Positions 1-7,970 of a DNA stretch of 64,000 nt are shown one piece after another. Within the stretch, counting starts at the first letter, position 1; each line of letters begins with the position of its first letter. This DNA comes from Viridilinea sp964592425 (lineage in GTDB: Bacteria > Chloroflexota > Chloroflexia > Chloroflexales > Chloroflexaceae), in the NCBI GenBank assembly GCA_964592425.1, contig CAZQCG010000021.1:18401-82400 (forward strand), read 5' to 3'. The notes beneath the pieces are model-generated. The model searched no databases. It saw only the letters and a program-made list of their open reading frames with translations, and was not told the origin of the DNA. The position numbers and the translations under genes were made by a program.

Positions 1-1533
1 AGCCTGGCCCTGAGCGAGAATTCTACTGCACCGGGTGCGACTCGTCCGCAGGCCGATCTGATCGAGCTGCGCCTGAGCAGCCAGCCCACCGCTCCGGTCA
101 CCCTGAGTTTTGGGCTGGACACCCAGGTCAGCAGCAGTCCCGGCGCGATCGTCTTTGATGAGACAACCTGGGCGCTCAGCCAGACTATCACCGTCAGTGC
201 GGTCGATGACCAGGTTGACGAGACTTCGCCCCATAGCACTACGCTCAGCCTGAGCAGCACCAGTGCCGATCGTGCCTACAACCAGACCTGGGATGCGCTA
301 ACGGTGACAATAGAGGACGACGATAGTGCCGGCATTGTTCAGACCGTCACCAGCACTATGCTGACCGAGGGCACAGCGATTAGCTACACTCTGCGCCTGA
401 CCAGCCGGCCCACGGCGACGGTCACAATTTCACTGACGGCCGATGATCAGTTGCTGCTGGAGCCTGCCGAGCCGCTGCGTTTCTTCCCGGCGACCTGGGA
501 TGCTCCGCAGAGCGTTCTCATCACGGCAACTGACAACCTGCTTGATGACGGCGACCGTGAGACACTGATTACCCATACCGTCAGCAGTGCCGACCTACTC
601 TACCAGGATTGGCCGCTGACTGACCTGCGGCTCACTATTCTCGACAACGACAACCCGGTTGAGGTGCGTCTTGGTAACGCCGTGGCGACGCAAGAAGGCC
701 CCGCTGCCAGTTCGTTCCTGATGGGCTTCCCGGTGACGCTGACGCGGGCCTCGGCGGTGACGATTGAGCTTGACCTGGTGACCGAAAATCGGGTGGTTGA
801 CGGCTATGGGAGTGCAACCGGCGGCAGCGACTATGCTGTTACGACAAGCACGCTGCAGATCCCACCCGGCGCTGTAACGGGCACGTTTGAGGTACAGATC
901 TACGGCGACGATGCCTACGAGCCGGACGAGGTCTTCGGTGCCTGGCTGAGTGCTGTACGCGCCACGAGCGACCTGGTGGGCGTGGCGACGGGGCAGGATC
1001 GTGCGCTCGGCGTCATCCTCAATGATGACGCGCCTGGGCTACGCTTCGCCCTCGCCGAGGTAAATGTGAACGAGAATGTTGGCCCCCTGCGACTCCAGGT
1101 CTGGCTTGAGGCACCGCTAACCACAACCGTGAGTGTCAAATACCGCACCATCACGTTGACCCCAACTGAGGGCATCAGTATCACCTCGGCAGTCGCGGGC
1201 AGCGACTACTGGGCGGTTGATGAGACCCTCACCTTCTTGCCGAATACGACGGTGCAGACAGTGACGCTGGGGATTATCAACGACATTATTATCGAGACAC
1301 CGGCCGAGGAGCTTTTTGGGGTTGAGTTGTATGCGCCGGTAGGGGTAACCCTGGCCGTGCCGAAGGTCATTACGATCACCGTCTTTGACGATGATGACCC
1401 CTCATCGCCGATGTCGCCCGCCCCGGACGAGATCCGTAGCTCGATCCGGTCAACACCGAGTTTCGCCGGACAGTCAGGTCACCTGATCGCCGTTCCTGGC
1501 CCGCCAAGCTATTTCACGCGACGGAGGGCATGA
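1..1533 (+). CDS. Calx-beta domain surface protein, C-terminal part (cut by window edge)
   Basis: The frame is open from the first base, so this is the 3' part of a longer gene and no start is visible. It encodes about 510 residues of tandem, roughly 110-residue beta-rich units. Each unit ends in an acidic calcium-loop-like stretch (DDDS, DNDN, NDDA, DDDD), and units carry the 'EG/EN...V.L......' entry typical of Calx-beta domains. Such domains bind calcium in large adhesins and surface proteins; an extracellular location is inferred. The C-terminal 40 residues after the last unit are Pro/Ser-rich and low in structure. The stop codon overlaps the next start by 4 bp (ATGA), implying translational coupling with the membrane glycosyltransferase. 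No enzymatic domain is visible in this part. Confidence 0.85.
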   Translation, partial: SLALSENSTAPGATRPQADLIELRLSSQPTAPVTLSFGLDTQVSSSPGAIVFDETTWALSQTITVSAVDDQVDETSPHSTTLSLSSTSADRAYNQTWDALTVTIEDDDSAGIVQTVTSTMLTEGTAISYTLRLTSRPTATVTISLTADDQLLLEPAEPLRFFPATWDAPQSVLITATDNLLDDGDRETLITHTVSSADLLYQDWPLTDLRLTILDNDNPVEVRLGNAVATQEGPAASSFLMGFPVTLTRASAVTIELDLVTENRVVDGYGSATGGSDYAVTTSTLQIPPGAVTGTFEVQIYGDDAYEPDEVFGAWLSAVRATSDLVGVATGQDRALGVILNDDAPGLRFALAEVNVNENVGPLRLQVWLEAPLTTTVSVKYRTITLTPTEGISITSAVAGSDYWAVDETLTFLPNTTVQTVTLGIINDIIIETPAEELFGVELYAPVGVTLAVPKVITITVFDDDDPSSPMSPAPDEIRSSIRSTPSFAGQSGHLIAVPGPPSYFTRRRA

Positions 1534-3764
1534 GGCGACTGCGTGACAACTTGCCTTTGCTGCTGATCCTCTTGTTGGCCTTGCTCTGGCGCCTGCTGCT
1601 CTGGTCGCAGCCGCTGCATGCCCCGGCCAACGACGAATTCGAGTACCTGCGGGTCGCTCAGGATCTGCTACAAGGGCGCGGCTGGGTCTTCTACGAGAGC
1701 TGGCGTTGGTTGCGGGCACCGCTCTACCCGCTCTTCCTGGCTGGCTCGCTCTGGCTGACGGGCGGCGATCTGCATCTGGCAGCTTTGCCGAACCTGCTGC
1801 TGAGCGTCGGCGTGGTGCTGCTGATCTACAAGCTAGGCCGTGAACTCAGCCCGATGCAGCAGCGCCGTCCGGCCCTGATCGCGGCTGCAATTGCCGCATT
1901 GCTACAGACTCACGCCACCTTTGTCAGCCTCTACATGAGCGAGACACTCTTCAGCCTGCTATTTGGGGCGGGACTGCTCGTACTGGCCCGCTGGCGCCGG
2001 CAGGGTGGTTGGGGGCGGGCGATCCTGGCGGGCCTGCTGCTGGGTCTGGCCAGCCTGACTCGTTCGGCGGGCCTGATGCTGCTGCCCCTGGCCGCACTCT
2101 GGATGGCCTGGCCTGGCCTGACCACACCGGAAGTTCGGCAGGAAGCGAACGAACAACTGCCTGGAGCACCTCCGCGTAAGGCTGGCATTGCAGAGCGGGT
2201 CTTACCGCTGCTACTACCGGGCCTGCTGCTGATCGGTGGGGCAACCCTGGTGATTGCTCCCTGGACACTGCACAACTGTCGAACCTATGGCCGTTGCATC
2301 CTGATCGAGACCGGTGCTGCCTACAACCTCTGGGCCTTCTACGAACCGCGTGAAGAGATCGAGACGATCAACCGCAGCCTTGAGGCGTTGGCCAACCCTG
2401 CCGAGCGCGCCGACGAGGCGACCCGGCGCGGCCTGGCCCGCCTGCGTGAAGATCCCTCGATCATCCTGCGCAAGCTGCCTGCCGAATGGGTACGGCTCTG
2501 GGCGATCAAGCCGATCCAGGATCGGTTTCTGCTTGCAGCCTGGTACGGCGATCCGCCACCACTGATCTTCATCGCGGCCCTGCTATTTGACGATCTACTT
2601 TATCTGCTGATACTGCTGGCTGCACCCTTTGGGCTGGCCCTGGGGCTGCAGCGACGTGATGCCCTGAGTGTGCTGCTGGCCCTCTGGCTGGCGGCCTTTG
2701 TTGGCACGACCCTCGTAACACATGCCGAGGGGCGCTACCGCCACTTCCTCTTCGTGGCGCTCATCCCCCTGGCCGGGGTGGCCCTTGACGCAGCCCTCCG
2801 GCGCACCCGTCTGCATCCGCTGCCAACCCTGGCCGCCAGTGGCCTGCTCCTGCTGGCCCTGCTGCCGCTCTTCAGCTACTATCCCTGGACCTGGGCCGCC
2901 CAGGGTGCGCAGCGCAGCTATCACCGGGCTGTCGGTGACATGCTTGCTGCTGCCGGGCGTACGGAGGCCGCTGCCGGGGCCTACCGCCAGGCCCTGGCGG
3001 CTGAGGTCACCCCCGATGGTTGGATCGCCCTGGGCGACCTCTACCGGCGGGCCGGTGACAACGAGGCCGCGCTAGCGGCCTACCGCGAGGCGCAGGCTAG
3101 CCAGCCCACCTATGTCGCGGCCAGTGCCCTCCTTGGCGACATGCTGCGTGAACTTGGTCGTGCTGAGGAGGCGCAACGTGCCTTTCGTGGGCGTTACCTT
3201 GATCTGCAGCGCCTGAGCGAGTGGAGTTTCTTGCGCCTCAACCCACTGCCGCAGGCCAGCCTCGACCTGGGCAACGGACTCGACTACGGCTATATCGGCG
3301 GCTTCTTTAAGGCCGAAACGATCGTGGGGGCAACCGCTCGCTGGACGAACGGACGTGGCAGCTTACGCTTGCACTCACCCGCAGGTAGCGAGGGGTCGCG
3401 CATCCTGGCCCTGCGGGTGGCGGCACCGCGCCCTGATAGTGCCGCAGTGCCACTGCAGATCTGTGCGGGAGGCCGTTGCACCAGGGTGGAGCCCGAGCAG
3501 GGCTGGCGTACCTTGCTAGTGCTGCTCCCTCCTGGCGATGACGCCATTGTGCTCTCCAGCCCGACCTTCTATGCTGCCGATGGGCGCGACCTTGGCGTGC
3601 TGGTTGACCGTGCGCACATGTTCAGCCCCATGCCCCATGCCCCATCCCCCATTCCCTTGTCTGAGCCTGGCGCTTACCATGCGAAGAGCAGGCTGAGATC
3701 ATTCACATTCGTCCCGGTCGGGCCGGGGCGCAGCAGGTCATCGAGGGCCGCAAAGAAGGGATAG
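1530..3764 (+). CDS. GT39/ArnT-like membrane glycosyltransferase with C-terminal TPR region
   Basis: The 744-residue protein begins with a hydrophobic helix followed by an acidic NDEFEYL motif in the first external loop. That is the layout of dolichyl/undecaprenyl-phosphate-dependent glycosyltransferases (PMT/GT39, ArnT, DUF-type). About ten further membrane helices run to residue 460. Residues ~465-550 look like TPR repeats (GDMLAAAGRTEAAAGAYRQA and two similar units), and a beta-rich domain follows. The start is fixed by the ATGA overlap with the Calx-beta gene, so it may glycosylate that or another exported product (inference). The last ~30 codons run antisense into the convergent glycerate kinase gene. 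The C-rich run at 3625-3655 suggests that an original stop was lost. Donor and acceptor cannot be read from the sequence. Confidence 0.8.
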   Translation: MRRLRDNLPLLLILLLALLWRLLLWSQPLHAPANDEFEYLRVAQDLLQGRGWVFYESWRWLRAPLYPLFLAGSLWLTGGDLHLAALPNLLLSVGVVLLIYKLGRELSPMQQRRPALIAAAIAALLQTHATFVSLYMSETLFSLLFGAGLLVLARWRRQGGWGRAILAGLLLGLASLTRSAGLMLLPLAALWMAWPGLTTPEVRQEANEQLPGAPPRKAGIAERVLPLLLPGLLLIGGATLVIAPWTLHNCRTYGRCILIETGAAYNLWAFYEPREEIETINRSLEALANPAERADEATRRGLARLREDPSIILRKLPAEWVRLWAIKPIQDRFLLAAWYGDPPPLIFIAALLFDDLLYLLILLAAPFGLALGLQRRDALSVLLALWLAAFVGTTLVTHAEGRYRHFLFVALIPLAGVALDAALRRTRLHPLPTLAASGLLLLALLPLFSYYPWTWAAQGAQRSYHRAVGDMLAAAGRTEAAAGAYRQALAAEVTPDGWIALGDLYRRAGDNEAALAAYREAQASQPTYVAASALLGDMLRELGRAEEAQRAFRGRYLDLQRLSEWSFLRLNPLPQASLDLGNGLDYGYIGGFFKAETIVGATARWTNGRGSLRLHSPAGSEGSRILALRVAAPRPDSAAVPLQICAGGRCTRVEPEQGWRTLLVLLPPGDDAIVLSSPTFYAADGRDLGVLVDRAHMFSPMPHAPSPIPLSEPGAYHAKSRLRSFTFVPVGPGRSRSSRAAKKG

Positions 3765-5050
3765 GCATCGTTGCGGGCCAGGTGCTTCTGCGCATCAAGG
3801 CCGAGCGCCCGCGCCCGGCGCAGCGTCGTTCCATCCACGACGGCCCCGGCGGCATCAGTCGGGCCATCGCCGCCGTCGGTTGCCAGGGCAACCAGGGCCA
3901 GATCAGCCAGCCCTTCCAGGCCCAGCGCGGCGGCCAGGGCCAGTTCCTGGTTGCGCCCGCCCCGCCCATCGCCACGCAGCGTTACCGTCGTCTCACCACC
4001 TGCCACCAGGCAGGCCGGGCGGGCCAGCGGCTGCCCACTCTGGGCGATCTCACGCAGAATGGCGGCCAGGCAGCGTCCCGCCTCACGTGCCTCACCCTCC
4101 AGCGAAGTCGTCAGCAGCAGAGGCTGGAAGCCAGCGGCGGCGGCGGCAGACAGCGCCGCTTCAGCAGCCTGACGATTATCGCCCACCAGCAGGTTGTTCA
4201 CCCCATGCAGGGCCGGATCACCTGGCTTGGGCGTCTCAGGGATGGCCCCGTGATAGCCTTGGCGCAGGTGGGCAAGGATCGCCGGAGGTGTATCGGTGAG
4301 CAGGTCGTACTGCTCAAGGACGGCCAGCGCATCAGCGAAGGTGCTCGGATCGGCCACGGTCGGGCCGGAGGCGATACTAGCGAGGGGATTACCGACCACA
4401 TCGGAGAGGATAAGTGTGACCAGTCTGGCCGGGTAGGCCAGGCGCGCCAGCCCGCCACCCTTGAGCAGGTCAAGGTGTTTGCGCAGGCAATTGATCGCGC
4501 CAATCGGAGCCCCAGATGCCAGCAGTGTACTTGTAAGCGTCTGCAGATCAGCGAGGCTGACGCCAGGCACGGGCAAGCTGAGCAAAGCCGATCCGCCACC
4601 TGAGATCAGGGCTAGCACAAGATCTTGCGGGCTCAGACCGTGCAGCAAGCGTACCAGGGCCTGGGCAGCCGCCACCCCACGCTCATCAGGCAGCGGATGG
4701 CCGGCCTCAAGCAGGTGCAGCCGGGTCGACGACGGCACGTTGCCAGCTAGCTCCTGATGGCCATCTTTGACCACCACCAGCCCGGCACTGAGCCGTTCTG
4801 CGAGGATGTCGGCCACGGCGTGGGCCATCGGCGCACCGGCCTTACCCGCCCCAACGACAATGATCCGCTCGATGCCACGCAGATCGATCACCTGGGTACC
4901 GGCATAGAGCATTTCGCCCTCGCGCTGCAGGTGCCGCCTGACTGCCGCAGCTGGCTCAACCGCAGCCAGGGCGGCGGCAAGCGTGTGGGCAATTGTTATG
5001 CTGTGCGGGCCAGCCCGTAGTGATGCACAAAGCAGGCGGGTTGGATCCAT
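3674..5050 (-). CDS. Glycerate 2-kinase (MOFRL/DUF4147 family)
   Basis: The 458-residue length and two-domain plan fit the MOFRL-type glycerate kinases (GckA/TtuD), which phosphorylate D-glycerate to 2-phosphoglycerate with ATP. The N-terminal DUF4147 domain carries the 'VVGAGKAGAPMA' nucleotide-site motif (residues ~65-78) and 'LISGGGSALL' (~148-157). The C-terminal MOFRL domain has 'GGETTVTLRGDGRGGRNQE' (~350) and 'TDGGDGPTDAAGA' (~392). It is the last gene of a minus-strand set with hydroxypyruvate isomerase 83 bp upstream, which supports a role in feeding hydroxypyruvate/tartronate semialdehyde-derived glycerate into glycolysis. Its 3' end overlaps the convergent glycosyltransferase gene by 91 bp. 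The family assignment is firm; the physiological substrate is inferred from the family. Confidence 0.93.
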   Translation of the reverse strand: MDPTRLLCASLRAGPHSITIAHTLAAALAAVEPAAAVRRHLQREGEMLYAGTQVIDLRGIERIIVVGAGKAGAPMAHAVADILAERLSAGLVVVKDGHQELAGNVPSSTRLHLLEAGHPLPDERGVAAAQALVRLLHGLSPQDLVLALISGGGSALLSLPVPGVSLADLQTLTSTLLASGAPIGAINCLRKHLDLLKGGGLARLAYPARLVTLILSDVVGNPLASIASGPTVADPSTFADALAVLEQYDLLTDTPPAILAHLRQGYHGAIPETPKPGDPALHGVNNLLVGDNRQAAEAALSAAAAAGFQPLLLTTSLEGEAREAGRCLAAILREIAQSGQPLARPACLVAGGETTVTLRGDGRGGRNQELALAAALGLEGLADLALVALATDGGDGPTDAAGAVVDGTTLRRARALGLDAQKHLARNDAYPFFAALDDLLRPGPTGTNVNDLSLLFAW

Positions 5051-5133
5051 AGCCTCACCCTCCGACTTCCACGGCGTTATTGTGCCAAGCCGTGGAGCTG
5101 AAGCCCAGCTTAGTTTAACCTACGAAGTTTGAC

Positions 5134-5943
5134 TCAGAGGTGGAGATCGGCAAGGGTGAGCGGGCCGCGCCGATCCGGCGGCAACCAGGCCAGGCTGGCC
5201 TCCAAATCAGTACCCGGTAGATATTCGAGACCAATGGCCCCACGGTAGGGACTGGCTGCGATGGCGGCGAAGATCGTGCGGAAGGGCAGCCTACCGCTGC
5301 CGGGCGGGCCGCGTCCCGGCTCATCGGCGATCTGGATATGGCCAATGCGCTCGGCATGACGACTGATCATTGCCGCTGGCTCGCCCTCCATGCGCTGCAT
5401 ATGGTAGACATCGTACTGGTAGGCCAGGTTGGGTGCGCCGACCTGCGCGATCAGCGCAAGGGCCTCGACTGTGCTTGTGACCAGGTAGCCTGGCGTATCC
5501 CAGGTATTGAGTGCCTCGACCAGAATACTGATCCCGGCGGGGGCGGCCTGTGTACAGAGCCAGGCCAATTCCTCAGCCACCCGCGCGAGCTGAACCTGGC
5601 GATCGACGCCGGGCAAGGCGCAGCCAACCAGGGCGTTCAGCCGGCGGCAACCGACGGCGTGGGCCAGTTCAAGTGCTGCTGGCACCCCGGCGCGAAACGC
5701 AGGCAGGCGGGCAGGGTTGTTGAGCAGCCCGCGCTCACCAGCAGCCAGGTCGCCGCCATCAAGGTTAAAGAGGGCCACTGCGAGACCGTCTGCACGCACC
5801 ATGCGGACGATCTGCGCGGGCGTCTCATCATGGGGCCACCAGAACTCAACTGAACTGAAGCCAAGCCGGGCCGCCTGCGTAAAGCGTTCAGCCCAGGGTC
5901 GCTCACGCATCGTCAGCGAGAGGTTCAGGGCAAACTGCAACAT
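5134..5943 (-). CDS. hyi: Hydroxypyruvate isomerase family TIM-barrel protein
   Basis: The 269 residues match the xylose-isomerase-like TIM-barrel family in length and motifs. 'GFSSVEFWWP' lies near residue 30, 'ILVEALNTWDTPGYLVT' near 140 carries the metal/substrate Glu, 'YQYDVYHMQRMEG' near 172, 'IGHIQIADEPGRGPPGSG' near 200, and 'IGLEYLPGTD' is the last catalytic Glu strand. In characterised Hyi proteins these residues bind metal and interconvert hydroxypyruvate and tartronate semialdehyde. The gene starts 22 bp after an IclR-family regulator stops and is followed by glycerate 2-kinase, the next logical step after a reductase that is not present here. A sugar-phosphate epimerase of the same fold is the main alternative. 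Confidence 0.88.
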   Translation of the reverse strand: MLQFALNLSLTMRERPWAERFTQAARLGFSSVEFWWPHDETPAQIVRMVRADGLAVALFNLDGGDLAAGERGLLNNPARLPAFRAGVPAALELAHAVGCRRLNALVGCALPGVDRQVQLARVAEELAWLCTQAAPAGISILVEALNTWDTPGYLVTSTVEALALIAQVGAPNLAYQYDVYHMQRMEGEPAAMISRHAERIGHIQIADEPGRGPPGSGRLPFRTIFAAIAASPYRGAIGLEYLPGTDLEASLAWLPPDRRGPLTLADLHL

Positions 5944-5965
5944 CAGCCACCCTCCCTACGGCTAC

Positions 5966-6763
5966 TCAAAGCGGGCTGGGAAGGTTACCACAGCCCAGTT
6001 GGGTACTACAACGATCGGCGGTACGGCGCACAAGCGGACCAAGGGCAATGGCACGCTCGCGGGCCAGGCGTGTGGTGGGGCCGGAGATACTCAGGGCTGC
6101 CACGCAGCGCCCCAGGTGATCGAAGATCGGTGCCGCCACACAGCAGACACCGATCTCACGCTCTTCGTCATCAATCGCAAAGCCGCGGCTGCGCGAAAGT
6201 TCGAGTTCCTGGCGTAGACTATCGGCGGTAGCGAAGGTATGCGGTGTCCATGCCTGCAGCGAGGTACGCGCCAGGTAGGCTTCAAGCTGATCGACTGCTA
6301 GGCCCGAAAGGATCGCCTTCCCGCCGCCGGTACAGTAGAGCGGCACGCGCTGGCCCACCTCGGTGAACATACGCACCAGGCGCGGGCTGGCTACCTGCTC
6401 GTTATAGACCCCCTCATCGTTCTGGAGCACCACCAGGTTAGTGGTCTCGTCGGTCACCCTGGTGAGATCGCGCAGGCATGGTCGGGCGATGCGGCCCAGA
6501 TGAAAGCGGCGGCTGCCTGCGGCGCGGGCAGCGACTTCAAGCAGCCGCGGGCCAGGCCCATAGAGACGCGTTTCACCATCCTGAGCCGCATATCCACGCT
6601 GCACCAGGCTGTTCAGCAAACGATGGGCCGTACCCAGGGCCAGGCCGGTACGTTCGGTCAACTGCGAGAGACTGACATCATCGTCACTCTCAGTCAGCGC
6701 CTCCAGCAGATTGAGCGCACGGTCAAGTGATTGAACCGTACCCCTTTCCCCAGGTGGGTTCAT
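5966..6763 (-). CDS. IclR-family transcriptional regulator
   Basis: An N-terminal winged HTH (residues ~8-65, 'QSLDRALNLLEAL...LSQLTERTGLALGTAHRLLNSLVQRGY') is followed by the IclR effector-binding domain. That domain contains 'DETTNLVVLQNDEGVYNEQVASPRLVRM', 'YCTGGGKAILSGL' and 'DDEEREIGVCCVAAPIFDHLGRCVAALSISGP'. These regulators are dimers that bind small organic acids, and glyoxylate is the ligand of AllR. I chose the ATG at 6763, preceded by a GGAG; a GTG at 6781 would make it abut the upstream regulator exactly. The adjoining hydroxypyruvate/glycerate genes suggest it senses a C2/C3 hydroxyacid (inference). Confidence 0.9.
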   Translation of the reverse strand: MNPPGERGTVQSLDRALNLLEALTESDDDVSLSQLTERTGLALGTAHRLLNSLVQRGYAAQDGETRLYGPGPRLLEVAARAAGSRRFHLGRIARPCLRDLTRVTDETTNLVVLQNDEGVYNEQVASPRLVRMFTEVGQRVPLYCTGGGKAILSGLAVDQLEAYLARTSLQAWTPHTFATADSLRQELELSRSRGFAIDDEEREIGVCCVAAPIFDHLGRCVAALSISGPTTRLARERAIALGPLVRRTADRCSTQLGCGNLPSPL

Positions 6764-6781
6764 AGGTGCGCAACTCCACAC

Positions 6782-7471
6782 CTAACTCTCAGCGAGCAGC
6801 ATCGCAATATAGCCGAGGGTGGCACGCCGTCCCTGCGGATGCATCTGACGCCAGAGGCCAAGTAAACGCGTCTCATCCTGCGAATTGGCCATGGCCGGGG
6901 CAAGCGAACCAGCTACCGGAGCCTCAAGCTGGGCGGCTTCCTCGACTGGGGCAACCGTCGCCACTACCGCGTTACTGGGCGTTGCCACCTTGCCACCAGC
7001 TTCGATCACCGTATTGGCGACAATGATCCGCGCGATCTCAAAAGAGTCAACCCCGAGCACCTGGGCCAGGCGCTGGGCCTGATCGGTATCGGGCACGGTC
7101 TTACCGGCCAGGTAGTTGCGCAGGGCTCCATCACTGATATTGGTATCACGGGTCAGCCGCGCCCGCGACATTTTCCCCTGGCGCATCATCTGCTCGTCAA
7201 GCCAGACCCCGAAATTGGGCCCTGCCTCCGGGAGGATCTCCATATGCTCACGCACCTCTTCCACCGACATGTTGAGCGTGTGGGCCATCATCTCCAGCGT
7301 CTTCTGGCGCGGGCGCTGCGTATTACCCAGGATGAACTGGCGCAGTGAAATGGCACCAATGTCCATCTCTTTGGCAAATCTGCTCAGCGAAAGCTCACGC
7401 GTCATTGCGGTGTGAAACAACAGCACCGACAGGGCGGTCTGTTCAGGGAGCGCTCCATTCGTGGACATCAT
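6782..7471 (-). CDS. Tandem helix-turn-helix (XRE-like) regulator
   Basis: The 229-residue protein holds two consecutive Cro/XRE-like HTH domains. Residues ~22-75 include 'LSLSRFAKEMDIGAISLRQFI', and residues ~88-145 include 'MSRARLTRDTNISDGALRNYL...AQRLAQVLGV'. An Ala/Val-rich linker and a short C-terminal helix ending 'GRRATLGYIAMLLAES' follow. No ligand domain is visible. A GAGGAG ribosome site sits 3 or 6 bases before two adjacent ATGs, so the start is 7471 or 7468. It is the first gene of the operon. A dimer with four HTHs could bind two palindromes, and its leader carries two palindromic half-sites (7558-7627), so autoregulation is plausible but untested. Confidence 0.8.
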   Translation of the reverse strand: MMSTNGALPEQTALSVLLFHTAMTRELSLSRFAKEMDIGAISLRQFILGNTQRPRQKTLEMMAHTLNMSVEEVREHMEILPEAGPNFGVWLDEQMMRQGKMSRARLTRDTNISDGALRNYLAGKTVPDTDQAQRLAQVLGVDSFEIARIIVANTVIEAGGKVATPSNAVVATVAPVEEAAQLEAPVAGSLAPAMANSQDETRLLGLWRQMHPQGRRATLGYIAMLLAES

Positions 7472-7557
7472 CTACTCCTCAGACGTGATCAATGAAACCT
7501 GACTGAAGTAGGGCAGGTGAACGATGAGGATTGCTATCACAATCCCATCGGGGTCGT

Positions 7558-7627
7558 AAACCTGTCAGGTGCGGTCTCTGACGCATCAGAAAGCGGTCAT
7601 TCAATGCTTGCCGCACCTGACAGGTTT
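7558..7627. promoter_or_regulatory. 17-bp inverted repeat built from palindromic half-sites (operator or hairpin)
   Basis: Bases 7558-7574 (aaacctgtcaggtgcgg) are the exact reverse complement of 7611-7627, with a 36-bp spacer. Each arm also contains its own near-perfect palindrome, ACCTG-N-CAGGT. It lies between the minus-strand promoter at 7704-7732 and the tandem-HTH regulator start. It could be a double operator or a long RNA hairpin in the 5' leader. Being part of a dispersed repeat family is another possibility. Confidence 0.7.
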
Positions 7628-7703
7628 CACAACTGGCGTAGGATCGCTATATATTGAGATAAGAGGAAGTCTTTTTGGCTGCTGCTCATGTACACTTGTT
7701 CAG

Positions 7704-7732
7704 AGTATAAGCCAGAAGAAATTACTTGTCAA
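7704..7732 (-). promoter_or_regulatory. Sigma-70 promoter of the regulator/hyi/glycerate kinase operon
   Basis: On the minus strand TTGACA (7732-7727) is followed after exactly 17 bp by TATACT (7709-7704). This is a near-consensus housekeeping promoter. It predicts a start near 7697 and a ~225-nt leader before the tandem-HTH regulator, containing the inverted repeat. Confidence 0.75.
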
Positions 7733-7970
7733 GCGTATAGCATAGTAGTAGATACGCAAATACACTGTCTGCTATTGCTTGATGATGGTTTTGTTAGGGG
7801 ACAGGTGTAGAAGCGGGCAATGAAATACTGATCACCTACATGACAGTGATAGCTCTAGCGAGGTTCCCTATGGTACAATGATCGCATACCTTGCTTCATC
7901 TTCCGGGCAGACCGCCGTAATTTTTGTGAGTGTTGCCTGACAGCGCTTCTTCCAGCAGAGGAATACTTCT

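Larger units (their letters stand above)
7472..7970. other. Intergenic region between divergent regulator operon and S9 peptidase
   Basis: This ~500-bp divergent region holds the inverted repeat, the minus-strand promoter and, for the plus strand, an extended -10 (TGG-TACAAT, 7871-7879) without a clear -35. A second plus-strand candidate is TTGTCA-N17-TAGATA at 7726-7754. No further gene is supported here. Confidence 0.6.
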
